In this document: positions 34,095 through 41,977 of the stretch, in pieces
How positions within the stretch are numbered: the stretch's first letter is position 1
Layout of the letters: every line of letters starts with the position of its first letter
NCBI GenBank assembly: GCA_965247295.1
Contig: CBDFGQ010000008.1
Coordinates: forward strand, 558,001 to 622,000
Reading direction: 5' to 3'
Length of the DNA: 64,000 bases
Origin: CBDFGQ01 sp965247295
GTDB lineage: Bacteria > Chloroflexota > Dehalococcoidia > Lucifugimonadales > JAGWBF01
Made by a program: the position numbers and the translations under genes
The notes under the pieces: generated by a model
Seen by the model: only the letters and a program-made list of their open reading frames with translations
What the model was told of the DNA's origin: nothing
Database searches by the model: none

Positions 34095-35222
34095 CTAGAC
34101 GAGCGAGGCTCCGAATGATGTCGCGAATTGTTCACGTTGCCACTGCCTCACCTCAGGTGACTGGAGCTCAGCACCCAACGTGCAAGGGGCTTTCGCAAGA
34201 CGTTCAAGGCTTGCCATCGGCCATATTAGAGCCGGATCAATAGACAGCTCCCTCCCCAGGTTCACTCGCCACTCTTTCAATATCCGCAGACGCTCAATTT
34301 CAATCGGCGTCACGGGTTGTATGCTGTATCGGATTGGATTACTGATCGGTGGATCGGCCAACCCCCTATGAAGAGCTGCACTCAAAAGCCTGCCAAAACG
34401 GGACTCAACCTGCCTCCTGAGTGGGGGAATTTGGGTTAGGTCGGCAGCCGGGTTGGATGCCAAATATATTAGAGTTTCGTGTGGCAGAACATAGTATGGA
34501 GGCCGGTTTCGACGCCGAGCCTCGGATTCTCGCAACATGAACAGGCGTTTCAAAATAGCCTTTTCTTGCCCACCTAGCCTGCGGCTGCCTTTCAGCGATA
34601 GAAACGCCGTTTCCGGATCCGGGGCAACGTAACGGATTTCTTCCAAGCGAGCGCACTCCTCAGAGACCCACGGAGACCTTCCGAGGGTTCGCAGCGCGCT
34701 CTCAAGCGCATTCTGCAAACTCAGAAGATACCAGACATCCATAGCTGCGTAACTCAAGGCCTCCTGACGGAGCGGCCGATGGGACCAGTCGCTTTTTTGA
34801 ATGCGGGCGTCTTTGGGGACGTGCACCCCCAGCAAAGACTCAGTCAGAACTGACAGTCCGGTCCGCTCCATACCGACAAAGCGGGCTGCGATGGACGTGT
34901 CGAAAAGGTTACGTACCCGAAATCCCCACTCTCTATCCAGGCATCGTATGTCGTAGTCAGCACCCTGAATCACTTTTACCACAGTCTCGTCTGCCAATAC
35001 CTCGCCCATTGGTTTCATATCATCAACTGCTAGCGTATCGATTAGATACACCTTGCTGTTGGTCGCCACTTGAACCAAACAGACTCTCTCAGGGTATCTG
35101 TGCCGACTATTCGACTCCGTGTCTAAAGCGATACAGCGTTCCTGGAATAAGATACGCGCGAGGTCAGAAACCTGGCCTGAGGTGGTCAAGAGTTCGATTG
35201 GAATCGACGATTTGTGGTCCAT
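34095..35222 (-). CDS. rnd: ribonuclease D
   Basis: DEDDy 3'-5' exoribonuclease. The metal ligands appear as Asp34 and Glu36 in ALDTES, Asp91 in QGADYDIRCL, and Tyr158/Asp162 in LSYAAMDVWYL. An HRDC domain covers about residues 205-290 (EKAILKRLFMLRESEARRRN, PPYYVLPHETLIYLA). At 375 residues the size is normal. RNase D trims the 3' ends of tRNA and small RNA precursors in the cytoplasm. It stands alone between the RRM module and a stretch of relics. Confidence 0.93.
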   Translation of the reverse strand: MDHKSSIPIELLTTSGQVSDLARILFQERCIALDTESNSRHRYPERVCLVQVATNSKVYLIDTLAVDDMKPMGEVLADETVVKVIQGADYDIRCLDREWGFRVRNLFDTSIAARFVGMERTGLSVLTESLLGVHVPKDARIQKSDWSHRPLRQEALSYAAMDVWYLLSLQNALESALRTLGRSPWVSEECARLEEIRYVAPDPETAFLSLKGSRRLGGQEKAILKRLFMLRESEARRRNRPPYYVLPHETLIYLASNPAADLTQIPPLRRQVESRFGRLLSAALHRGLADPPISNPIRYSIQPVTPIEIERLRILKEWRVNLGRELSIDPALIWPMASLERLAKAPCTLGAELQSPEVRQWQREQFATSFGASLV

Positions 35223-35585
35223 GCTATCTATCGTGTCTCAGGGGTTGACAGCACGTAACATGATTCCGACGGGATATTGGATGCTATGTGTCCCGTTCTT
35301 AGCCCCCGTGGCATCTTTTGTACTTCTTCCCGCTACCACAAGGGCACTTTTCGTTCCGACCGACCTTCCCATGTAGCTCCCGGATAAGCCGCCTACCTTG
35401 GCAAACAGAGCAGGTACATGCGGGGGGATGGTCAGAATACCAGTTCGTCCTAGGCATAGTTGCGCGAGCCTCTTGATTGTCACCGAGTTCGGACCGTACC
35501 TCTATGAGTGTACCAGGCTTTTGTTATGGTTTGGCACCGAGCTGAGAACTTTTGGCATTGAGAACAAGCGCTCGAGAAAGGCGGG

Positions 35586-35745
35586 GGACGCCACCTATAT
35601 AGCGACGGCCAGCGGCTTCCTGTATCTGATATCGGTCGCGGACTTGTACGGCCGCTATGTGCTGGCCTGGCATCTATCGAACACACTGGTCATCACCTTC
35701 TGCATCGAAGCCCTGTGGAGACCGCATATCCAAAGCAATCAATAA
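35586..35745 (+). pseudogene. transposase relic (IS3-type integrase core)
   Basis: The frame reads DATYIATASGFLYLISVADL and YGRYVLAWHLSNTLVITFCI, the region around the first catalytic Asp of IS3-family OrfB. Nothing else of the gene or its ends remains. Confidence 0.65.
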
Positions 35746-35787
35746 ATTTCGGATTTCCTCCCCTCGTGGAGAGCCGGCGTTTCCCAC

Positions 35788-35808
35788 AGTGGCAAGTTTC
35801 TTGCCACT
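35788..35808. other. perfect 9-bp hairpin
   Basis: AGTGGCAAG and CTTGCCACT are separated by TTT. No T-run follows on either strand. It may be an old IS end or a protein-binding site. Confidence 0.4.
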
Positions 35809-35948
35809 ATCACCCCTCTAGGGTAGAATGCGCACAATCAAGCCCATCCTGTGCATGGAGGGTTTCGATGTCAAAGCGGAACAAGTACCTCGTCCTTGAG
35901 TTGTGGAGTGCGGGCACCGACACGCGATTTCGCCAAATTTAGGGTGCG

Positions 35949-36122
35949 TACGATGAGAACTTCGTCAACCCCGGCCCAGGGGGCGAAGAGCGCACGGGTC
36001 GCCAGGCAGCTGTGGACGTCGCGCGCATGCACATGGTCCGCATTCGGAACGGAAAGGTAGTTGAAGAGTGGGGGATCTTTGACCAGGTTGACTCCATCAA
36101 GCAGCCGGGGATGGCCGGCTAG
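35949..36122 (+). pseudogene. C-terminal fragment of a SnoaL-like (ester cyclase) protein
   Basis: The open frame reads YDENFVNPGPGGEERTGRQ, MHMVRIRNGKVVEEWGIFDQ and ends at 36122. The M-x-R-I-x-x-G-K-V-x-E-x-W motif is typical of the last strands of SnoaL-like proteins. The first half is missing and a stop precedes it. Confidence 0.6.
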
Positions 36123-36213
36123 CCTGACACACTTCCTCGTTGCCAGCCTGATTCAGGAATACACTTTCAAATCCCGCCGGTCCTGCTAATCTACAGTAAA
36201 GGAGAGGAGCCGC

Positions 36214-37773
36214 ATGTACGCAGTACCTGACGTCGATGAAGTGGTGGCCGTGGCCAAGGAACTGGGGATCCACCTGGGTCCCGATGAGGCCGTCAAGTAC
36301 CGGAAGTACCTGATGGAACAGATGGGACAGTTCGACACCTTCGTGCAGGCCCGGTTGGAGGAAACCAAGCCTCCGATGGTCTCGGCCGCCCGCAAGCCCG
36401 GGTACCGGCCGAGCCCAGAAGAAGACCCGCTCAACGCCTGGATGTGGAAGTGCCGGATCGAGGGGGCGGCCGAAGGCCTGCTTGCCGGCAAGACCGTCAG
36501 TTACAAGGACCACATCGCTGTGGCAGGTATGCCCATGAGCTTCGGCTCATTCGCCCTCGAAGGCTTCATCCCCGACTTCGACGCAACCGTCGTCAACCGG
36601 GTGCTGAACGCGGGGGGCACCATCATCGGCAAGAACGTCATGAACGGACTGAGTGGCGGCTTCGGCACCGGTGGCGCCATCGGCGACTACGGCCGGCCCC
36701 TCAACCCCCACAACCACGATCACGTGACCGGCGCATCGTCCTCGGGCTCCGCCGCCGCCGTGGCCGCCCGCGAGGTGGACATCTCTTTCGGCGGCGACCA
36801 GGGCGGCTCCATCCGTATCCCTGCGGCTTTCTCAAGCATAGTCGGACACAAGCCCACGTTCGGATTGTTGTCACACTTCGGGATCGGGTTCGGCTCGGAC
36901 CAGAGCATCGACTACACGGGTCCGATGACCCGTACCGTGGATGATGCGGCGGCTACGCTCCAGGCCACTGCGGGTTACGACCCTTACGATCCCCGCCAGA
37001 CTCGAGACGTCCCCGCCAGCATTGACGTGCTCGGCCGGCTGGCCGACGGTGTATCCGGGCTGCGCATCGGCGTCCTCCAAGAGGGATTCGACGATGCCGA
37101 GGTCGACGTGCGCGACCTGGTGATGGCGGCAGTCGAAGTCCTCGCGGAGGCAGGCGCCGACGTATCCAAGGTGTCCATCCCAGAGCACCATGACATCCCT
37201 GCGGCCCAGGCCGCGCTCACGGGCGAAGGCGGCCTTGCCGTGTTCAAAACTGGGTTCTTCGGCGCCTTCACCAGGACCTACTACCCCGCCTCCCTCATCG
37301 CCGCCGTTAACAAGATGTGGGCCTCCCAGGCCGACATGCTCGCGCCACGCAGCAAGCTGTCGCTCATCGCCGCCGAGCTGAGCCGCCGCAACTACCACGG
37401 CCGTGTGTACGCCAAGGCACAGAATGTGCGTCCCACCTACGTCAAGGCCTACGACACCGCACTTGCTAACGTCGACATACTCGTGATGCCCACTTGCATC
37501 ATGACGGCGCCCAAGAACCACACCCCGGGCAGCTACCTCGAGGCCGTCGAAGACAACCTCGCGGCGATGAACTGGAGCGGCTCCCGCAACACCCTGCCCT
37601 TCAACTACACCGGCCACCCAGCGCTCGCCCTGCCCGTGGGCAAGTCGTCAGCTGGTCTCCCAGCCAGCATGCAGCTCGTTGGGCGCCTTTTCGACGACCC
37701 GCTCCTCATGAGGGCCGCTTACGCCTACCAGCAGTCGACCGACTGGGACAAGATCATCAGCATCCATTCCTGA
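36214..37773 (+). CDS. amidase-signature-family hydrolase
   Basis: 519 residues with the Ser-cisSer-Lys triad: Lys98 in SYKDHIA, the cis-Ser in TGASSSGSAAA (175-177) and the nucleophile Ser199 in GGDQGGSIRIP. These enzymes hydrolyse small amides, nitrile-derived amides or carbamates. A strong AGGAGAGGAG precedes the ATG. Codon third positions are much richer in C and G than in flanking genes, which suggests a different history from its neighbours. A type-A IS lies 42 bases downstream. Confidence 0.93.
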   Translation: MYAVPDVDEVVAVAKELGIHLGPDEAVKYRKYLMEQMGQFDTFVQARLEETKPPMVSAARKPGYRPSPEEDPLNAWMWKCRIEGAAEGLLAGKTVSYKDHIAVAGMPMSFGSFALEGFIPDFDATVVNRVLNAGGTIIGKNVMNGLSGGFGTGGAIGDYGRPLNPHNHDHVTGASSSGSAAAVAAREVDISFGGDQGGSIRIPAAFSSIVGHKPTFGLLSHFGIGFGSDQSIDYTGPMTRTVDDAAATLQATAGYDPYDPRQTRDVPASIDVLGRLADGVSGLRIGVLQEGFDDAEVDVRDLVMAAVEVLAEAGADVSKVSIPEHHDIPAAQAALTGEGGLAVFKTGFFGAFTRTYYPASLIAAVNKMWASQADMLAPRSKLSLIAAELSRRNYHGRVYAKAQNVRPTYVKAYDTALANVDILVMPTCIMTAPKNHTPGSYLEAVEDNLAAMNWSGSRNTLPFNYTGHPALALPVGKSSAGLPASMQLVGRLFDDPLLMRAAYAYQQSTDWDKIISIHS

Positions 37774-37927
37774 TCGGGCTAGGACCCGGGCGAAGTGACC
37801 AATAGCAGCAGGGTGTGTAGGGTGTCAGCGCAATTGGACACTATTGAGGCCTAGAAAACCGAGGAGGTTGGGGGTGGTAGAGGCTCCTTCAGAGGGGTAG
37901 ATTAACCCTAAGTGAAAGGAGTCATAG

Positions 37928-38329
37928 ATGACCCAGGTAGAGGATCAGGCCAGTCAAGCTGAGGAGCGAAGCCAGGAGACACGAAGCTTCGTGCGTCAGG
38001 TCCGTGCAGCGACCCGCCGTAAGTATACCCCTGAAGAGAAGATTCGCATCGTCTTGGAGGGGTTCAGACGGGAGACTACCGTTAATGACCTGTGCCGACG
38101 GGAAGGAATCAAACCCCACTCCTACTACGCCTGGACGAAGGGGTTTATGGAAGCTGGGAAGGAGAGGTTGACTCGGGACAGTGTGCGTGATGCGACCCGG
38201 CAAGAGATAGAGCAGCTCAAGCGGGAGAACAGTGAACTGAAGCAGCTGGTGGGTGAGTTGTCCCTGGAGTTGCACCGCTTCAAAAAAACAGCTCTGCCGC
38301 CCCTACACGACAACGGCACCGGCGCATGA
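37928..38329 (+). CDS. IS3-family transposase OrfA, type A copy 2
   Basis: 133 residues, identical in protein sequence to copy 1. The ATG follows AAAGGAG. It overlaps orfB by ATGA. Confidence 0.92.
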   Translation: MTQVEDQASQAEERSQETRSFVRQVRAATRRKYTPEEKIRIVLEGFRRETTVNDLCRREGIKPHSYYAWTKGFMEAGKERLTRDSVRDATRQEIEQLKRENSELKQLVGELSLELHRFKKTALPPLHDNGTGA

Positions 38330-39345
38330 GCGTAGTGGAACAATCGAAGGTCGTGGCTGAGGTGGAGCGACATGGTAGAGGGAAGAACAGGCGACTCAGG
38401 GAGCTTGGCATTTCCAGGAGCACGTATTATTGGTGGAGGTGGAGGCACCGGCAGGGTAGTTGGGAGGGTACGGAAGGAACTGAGAGGCCCTGGAATCGCC
38501 TGCGACTAGAAGAGGAGGCAGTAGTGCTGGCGGCAGCCCGTGAGATGCCGACCTGGCGAAGCCGGCAGTTGGCGGCTTGGCTCACCGACCACAGAGGCCT
38601 ATCGGTCTCCGCCTCCACAGTCTATCGTATCCTGAGACGGGAGGGTCTGGTGAAACGGATCGAATACCAGTTGGCAGCGGGCAAAGAGTACCAGCACAAG
38701 ACCACAGGGCCCCACCAGCTGTGGGCCACCGATGCCTCCTACTTCCGTGTAGTGGGATGGGGCTACTACTACCTCGTGACGGTGATGGACGACTACTCCC
38801 GGTTCATCTTGGCCTGGAAGGTGCAACGGGACATGACGGCCGACTCCCTCATAGAGGTGGTCCAGGAAGCTGTTGACTCTACTGGTATGACTGATGTACC
38901 TCTGGAGGATCGGACCAAGCTCCTCTCAGATAATGGCTCAGGTTATGTATCGCGGGCCTTCCGCGAGTACATGCGGGTGGTGGGCATTCGCCACGTCCTG
39001 GCAGCACCCTATCACCCTCAGACCAACGGGAAGCTGGAGAGATATCACCGAACCCTCAAAGACGACATTAACCAGGTGCCATACGAGGTGGTGGAAGACC
39101 TGGAGGCGGCCATCCGGGACTTCGTCGAGTTCTACAACTACCGAAGATATCATCAGGCGCTCAGGGTTGTAACTCCGGCTGACGTGCTGGAAGGCCGTCT
39201 GGAGGCAATTCTAGCCCAGAGGAAGGAGGTACAGCGAGAGACTTTTGACCGGCGGAGGCGGTACAATCAGGAGGTCAGAGAAACCCTCAAACCAGGAGCT
39301 TCTTCACCCCAATCTCTCGGACCCAGAACTGTCCAAAACCGCTGA
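38326..39345 (+). CDS. IS3-family transposase OrfB, type A copy 2
   Basis: 339 residues with the same D-D-E core as copy 1 and Glu instead of Gln in VQEAVDSTG, as in truncated copy 3. Intact and probably active. Confidence 0.93.
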   Translation: MSVVEQSKVVAEVERHGRGKNRRLRELGISRSTYYWWRWRHRQGSWEGTEGTERPWNRLRLEEEAVVLAAAREMPTWRSRQLAAWLTDHRGLSVSASTVYRILRREGLVKRIEYQLAAGKEYQHKTTGPHQLWATDASYFRVVGWGYYYLVTVMDDYSRFILAWKVQRDMTADSLIEVVQEAVDSTGMTDVPLEDRTKLLSDNGSGYVSRAFREYMRVVGIRHVLAAPYHPQTNGKLERYHRTLKDDINQVPYEVVEDLEAAIRDFVEFYNYRRYHQALRVVTPADVLEGRLEAILAQRKEVQRETFDRRRRYNQEVRETLKPGASSPQSLGPRTVQNR

Positions 39346-39354
39346 CACCCAACA

Positions 39355-39486
39355 GTCATCAGCTACTGCGCCCCTCTCGGTTGCTCGATTCACTCGCTCA
39401 AAAGTCGAAAACAGAATCCAACCCAATATAGCAGCCAGACTTATGGAGATGATCACAGCAGCTCGTAGCAGACTTCCAATTTTCAT
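39355..39486 (-). pseudogene. N-terminus of a membrane protein cut by the type-A IS
   Basis: The frame starts MKIGSLLRAAVIISISLAAI with a membrane segment (LGWILFSTFERVN) and is cut after about 44 residues by the IS end. It begins 11 bases after the stop of the solute-binding gene, so they shared a transcript. The shape fits the first helix of a sensor kinase or diguanylate cyclase, often paired with such binding proteins. The remainder is not found beyond the IS. Confidence 0.6.
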
Positions 39487-39496
39487 GGCTACTCAC

Positions 39497-40489
39497 TTAA
39501 CGGATTATGGTCACTGCTAGAGGTTTAAGCGCTTCCAACCCGTCCATATATATGAATTCCAAGTAATTTGGAACTAATACTTTATCAGTCAGGTTGTTCG
39601 CTATGCTCCATCTAGCCTCGTCATCCATCGCTACTATAAGAGATTGAGGCAGCGAAGTAGTAAAGTCGTTTTTCGGCCACACGGACGCAATATATTCCTC
39701 TTCAACATCAAGCCGTTCCGTGATAATCTCTTTTGCTTTTTCAGGGGAGTTTTTAACGAAAGTTTCAGCTGCCACAAGCGCGTTTAAAAATCGCTCAATG
39801 GCTTCCCGACGAGCCGTAATTACCTCATCTGTGGTAACCATCAAGAAGTAAAAATCTCGGCCACTCTGTCCGGAAAACGTGATCAGATTATCGCCTAACC
39901 TGTCACTTATATTATATATATTTGGTTCCCAGATCATTGCTGCGTCGATCGTACCGGCCACAATGGCGTCGACAAGCTCGGACGGGTTCATGCCAACGAT
40001 TTCCACATCATCTAGAGAGAGATCATTGAACGTCAGAAATCTACCAAGGAAAAACTCTGCTTGCGTTTGTTTAGGGATAGCAATCTTCTTGCCTCGTAAA
40101 TCGGTTGGTCGACTAATCCCGTGGTCCTTTCTTGCTACAAGCTCAATCGCGTCAGCTAGGTCAATAGTACTAATTGCTTTCAAATTCTTGTTATCAAAGC
40201 TCATACTTACCAGAACAAACTCAGCACCAGAGGCAATATCAACTTTCCCATCGATAGCGTCTCTTATTGGTGCGATACCAGTTTCATATTCATCCTTAAT
40301 CGTTACGTCGAGTCCATTATCCGGAAAATAACCTTGACTTTCTGCTATCCAAATTAGCGATGAAAACACTCCTTTAAAAACGCCAATGGTAAGTTTTTCT
40401 ACCGGCTCACTGCTCGACTGCCCGCAGGCAGATAAACCTATAGCTACGATAAGCAATGAGGCACGGAGTATTAGGGTGGGTGCCTTCAT
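39497..40489 (-). CDS. ABC-type solute-binding lipoprotein of the NMT1/TauA/SsuA type
   Basis: A lipoprotein signal (LLIVAIGLSACG) starts from the ATG at 40489; a TTG at 40531 would add 14 unlikely residues. The mature part has the two-lobe pattern of NMT1-like proteins: IAESQGYFPDNGLDVTI, AIDGKVDIASGAEFV, LRGKKIAIPKQTQAEFFLGR and VDAIVAGTIDAAMIWEPN. Ligands in the family include sulfonates, thiamine precursors and nitrate analogues. No ABC permease or ATPase is adjacent. The next gene was a membrane protein, so it may have fed a sensor. The gene is more AT-rich than its neighbours. Confidence 0.85.
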   Translation of the reverse strand: MKAPTLILRASLLIVAIGLSACGQSSSEPVEKLTIGVFKGVFSSLIWIAESQGYFPDNGLDVTIKDEYETGIAPIRDAIDGKVDIASGAEFVLVSMSFDNKNLKAISTIDLADAIELVARKDHGISRPTDLRGKKIAIPKQTQAEFFLGRFLTFNDLSLDDVEIVGMNPSELVDAIVAGTIDAAMIWEPNIYNISDRLGDNLITFSGQSGRDFYFLMVTTDEVITARREAIERFLNALVAAETFVKNSPEKAKEIITERLDVEEEYIASVWPKNDFTTSLPQSLIVAMDDEARWSIANNLTDKVLVPNYLEFIYMDGLEALKPLAVTIIR

Positions 40490-40554
40490 GATGTAGTAGA
40501 TGTTAGCACCCGACACAGGGCATGTCGACATTCGATCCTATCACCCCAGGGCCT

Positions 40555-40632
40555 GCAGCCCATGATCTGCTGGACCTCGTAACCTCCGCTGAACATGATC
40601 AGAGTTGGGATGCTTCGCATGCGGTGGGCGAT
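40555..40632 (-). pseudogene. thioredoxin C-terminal fragment
   Basis: After an in-frame stop, the frame reads RMRSIPTLIMFSGGYEVQQI followed by MGCRP, matching the cis-Pro loop and last strands of thioredoxin. The CxxC half is missing. Confidence 0.6.
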
Positions 40633-40693
40633 TCAGCCAGGATAGGAACCATCAAGCGATGGCCCATCACCCGATTGATCGTGTATCAACCAG

Positions 40694-40717
40694 GAGGTTG
40701 ATCTTCGGATCAACCTC
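40694..40717 (+). terminator. UUCG-loop hairpin, terminator-like
   Basis: A 10-bp perfect stem (GAGGTTGATC/GATCAACCTC) is capped by TTCG and followed by TCTTCTTCTCC. No plus-strand gene ends nearby, so its gene may be lost. Confidence 0.45.
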
Positions 40718-40842
40718 TCTTCTTCTCCGGAATCGATGAGTCGGAGGATGTCCATCGAGGGCTCACCCTATAGGCTGTGATTGAGATGGGCCAAAACAAA
40801 TTTAGATTGCTCATCAACACGCGGGCTAGAAGGAGGTCCAAA

Positions 40843-41298
40843 ATGGGATTCATGGGTATGTTCGGAGGGGGCAAGAGCACCGGTCCAGAGACTGGGGACT
40901 GGGGAAGCGACATGGTCGGCATGATGAAGATGCTGGCAGGGATGCCCCACATGATGCGCAAGCCTATGATGAAAGGTCGCGTAACCCAGCTGCTGTCGTT
41001 GTCTGAGGAGAAGCGGCAGGAGTTCATCCGGGACATGATCGGCGCGTTCCACAGCCCCAAGGTCAAGGACAAGGCCCGTGACAGCCTAGTCGCCACGCGG
41101 GTAGAGATCGTCGGTGACCTGCCCGAAGAGAAGCGACGCACCATAATCGCGTCTCGTATCGAGGCACTGAAGGTCGCGCCGGAACTGGAGAAAGCCGACC
41201 GGAGGGTACAGGAGCGCGTTCTGCCACAGATATCCAAGTCTGCGCGGACGGCATTCACGTCGACCTGGTATGACCTAACGAAGAATAACGGCAGCTAG
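40843..41298 (+). CDS. Met-rich helical protein of unknown function
   Basis: An AAGGAGGT lies 4 bases before the ATG, which fixes the start; a GTG at 40777 is less likely. The 151 residues begin with MGFMGMFGGGKSTG and a Met-rich stretch (MVGMMKMLAGMPHMM), then helices with KGRVTQLLSLSEEKRQEFIR and DLPEEKRRTIIASRI, a repeated SEEKR/PEEKRR theme. No membrane span is certain. I do not recognise the family. Confidence 0.7.
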   Translation: MGFMGMFGGGKSTGPETGDWGSDMVGMMKMLAGMPHMMRKPMMKGRVTQLLSLSEEKRQEFIRDMIGAFHSPKVKDKARDSLVATRVEIVGDLPEEKRRTIIASRIEALKVAPELEKADRRVQERVLPQISKSARTAFTSTWYDLTKNNGS

Positions 41299-41321
41299 CG
41301 ACCCGTTACTGGTCCCTTTGT

Positions 41322-41387
41322 CCGTAGGGGATAGGCCAAAGCTTCACCGTAATCCTACAGCGAACTCGGGCCTTATCCCCTACGGAT
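41322..41387. other. large imperfect palindrome after the Met-rich gene
   Basis: TCCGTAGGGGATAGGCC at 41322-41338 pairs with GGCCTTATCCCCTACGGA at 41370-41387 with one bulged base. The loop is 31 bases. There is no T-run. It could be a degenerate terminator, a mobile-element relic or a structured RNA. Confidence 0.6.
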
Positions 41388-41430
41388 GTTCCCGACGATT
41401 CCGCAGTCCCAATGTAAGTAAGGGGATGCC

Positions 41431-41625
41431 ATGATCGATAGACTCATCCCGAAATACCCCGGATTTTTGATGGTTGGTCTGGTTATTATCGGGTCTGGGC
41501 TGTTCTTCCTCACAGCGGGTCGGGATGCCCTCACTGCAGTCTGGGTCAACGAGTTTTTCGACGGCGAGACGGACCAGCGTCTCTTTCGAGCATCCCAGAC
41601 TGCAGCCGATGTCAAGATTAGCTAA
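41431..41625 (+). CDS. small single-span membrane protein, possibly truncated
   Basis: A purine-rich AAGGGG precedes the ATG. The peptide has one membrane helix (GFLMVGLVIIGSGLFFLTAG) and then WVNEFFDGETDQRLFR. The last eight codons run into the methyltransferase relic on the other strand, so the native C-terminus is probably missing. Confidence 0.4.
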   Translation: MIDRLIPKYPGFLMVGLVIIGSGLFFLTAGRDALTAVWVNEFFDGETDQRLFRASQTAADVKIS

Positions 41626-41802
41626 TTTGGCCATGATTTCGTTGGTGTGTTCCATTGCTTCCGGATGAGGGCAGGCGTCATTGCAGGGCACGCCAAGATG
41701 TATGTTGTCTCCCCAGATCAATCGGTATATCTCGTCGGCCGGCCCATCGTAGTACTCCCTGGTCCTGGCTACGCTTGAAGCTATGTCTGGAGATTCTGGC
41801 AC
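41606..41802 (-). pseudogene. N-terminal fragment of a SAM-dependent methyltransferase
   Basis: A GTG at 41802 follows GGAGGG. The frame reads TREYYDGPADEIYRLIWGDN, IHLGVPCNDA and MEHTNEIMAKLANLD, matching the first 65 residues of sarcosine/dimethylglycine-type methyltransferases, just before motif I. The SAM-binding part is absent; at about 41605 unrelated DNA begins. Confidence 0.6.
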
Positions 41803-41977
41803 GAGAGAGCCCTCCGCAGGCGTTGATTTGATAATTCCCAGGAGTATCCTTGGTAGATTGGTTCAGCCGAAGTGAGACTGAGGGCGCTGGGTACTGGCCG
41901 GTGGCCGCCAACAATCCAACTCATCGGGAGCCGATCGAGCCGATGGTGTTCGCCATCCTGCTTCAGTCGGGAAAACC

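Larger units (their letters stand above)
37816..39354 (+). mobile_element. IS3-family element type A, copy 2 (complete, 1539 bases)
   Basis: Ends TGTAGGGTGTCAGCG and CGCTGACACCCAACA. Same length as copy 1 with very few differences, so recent spread. There is no target repeat, and the gene it abuts on the right has lost the rest of its sequence, so an IS-linked deletion probably occurred. Confidence 0.93.
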
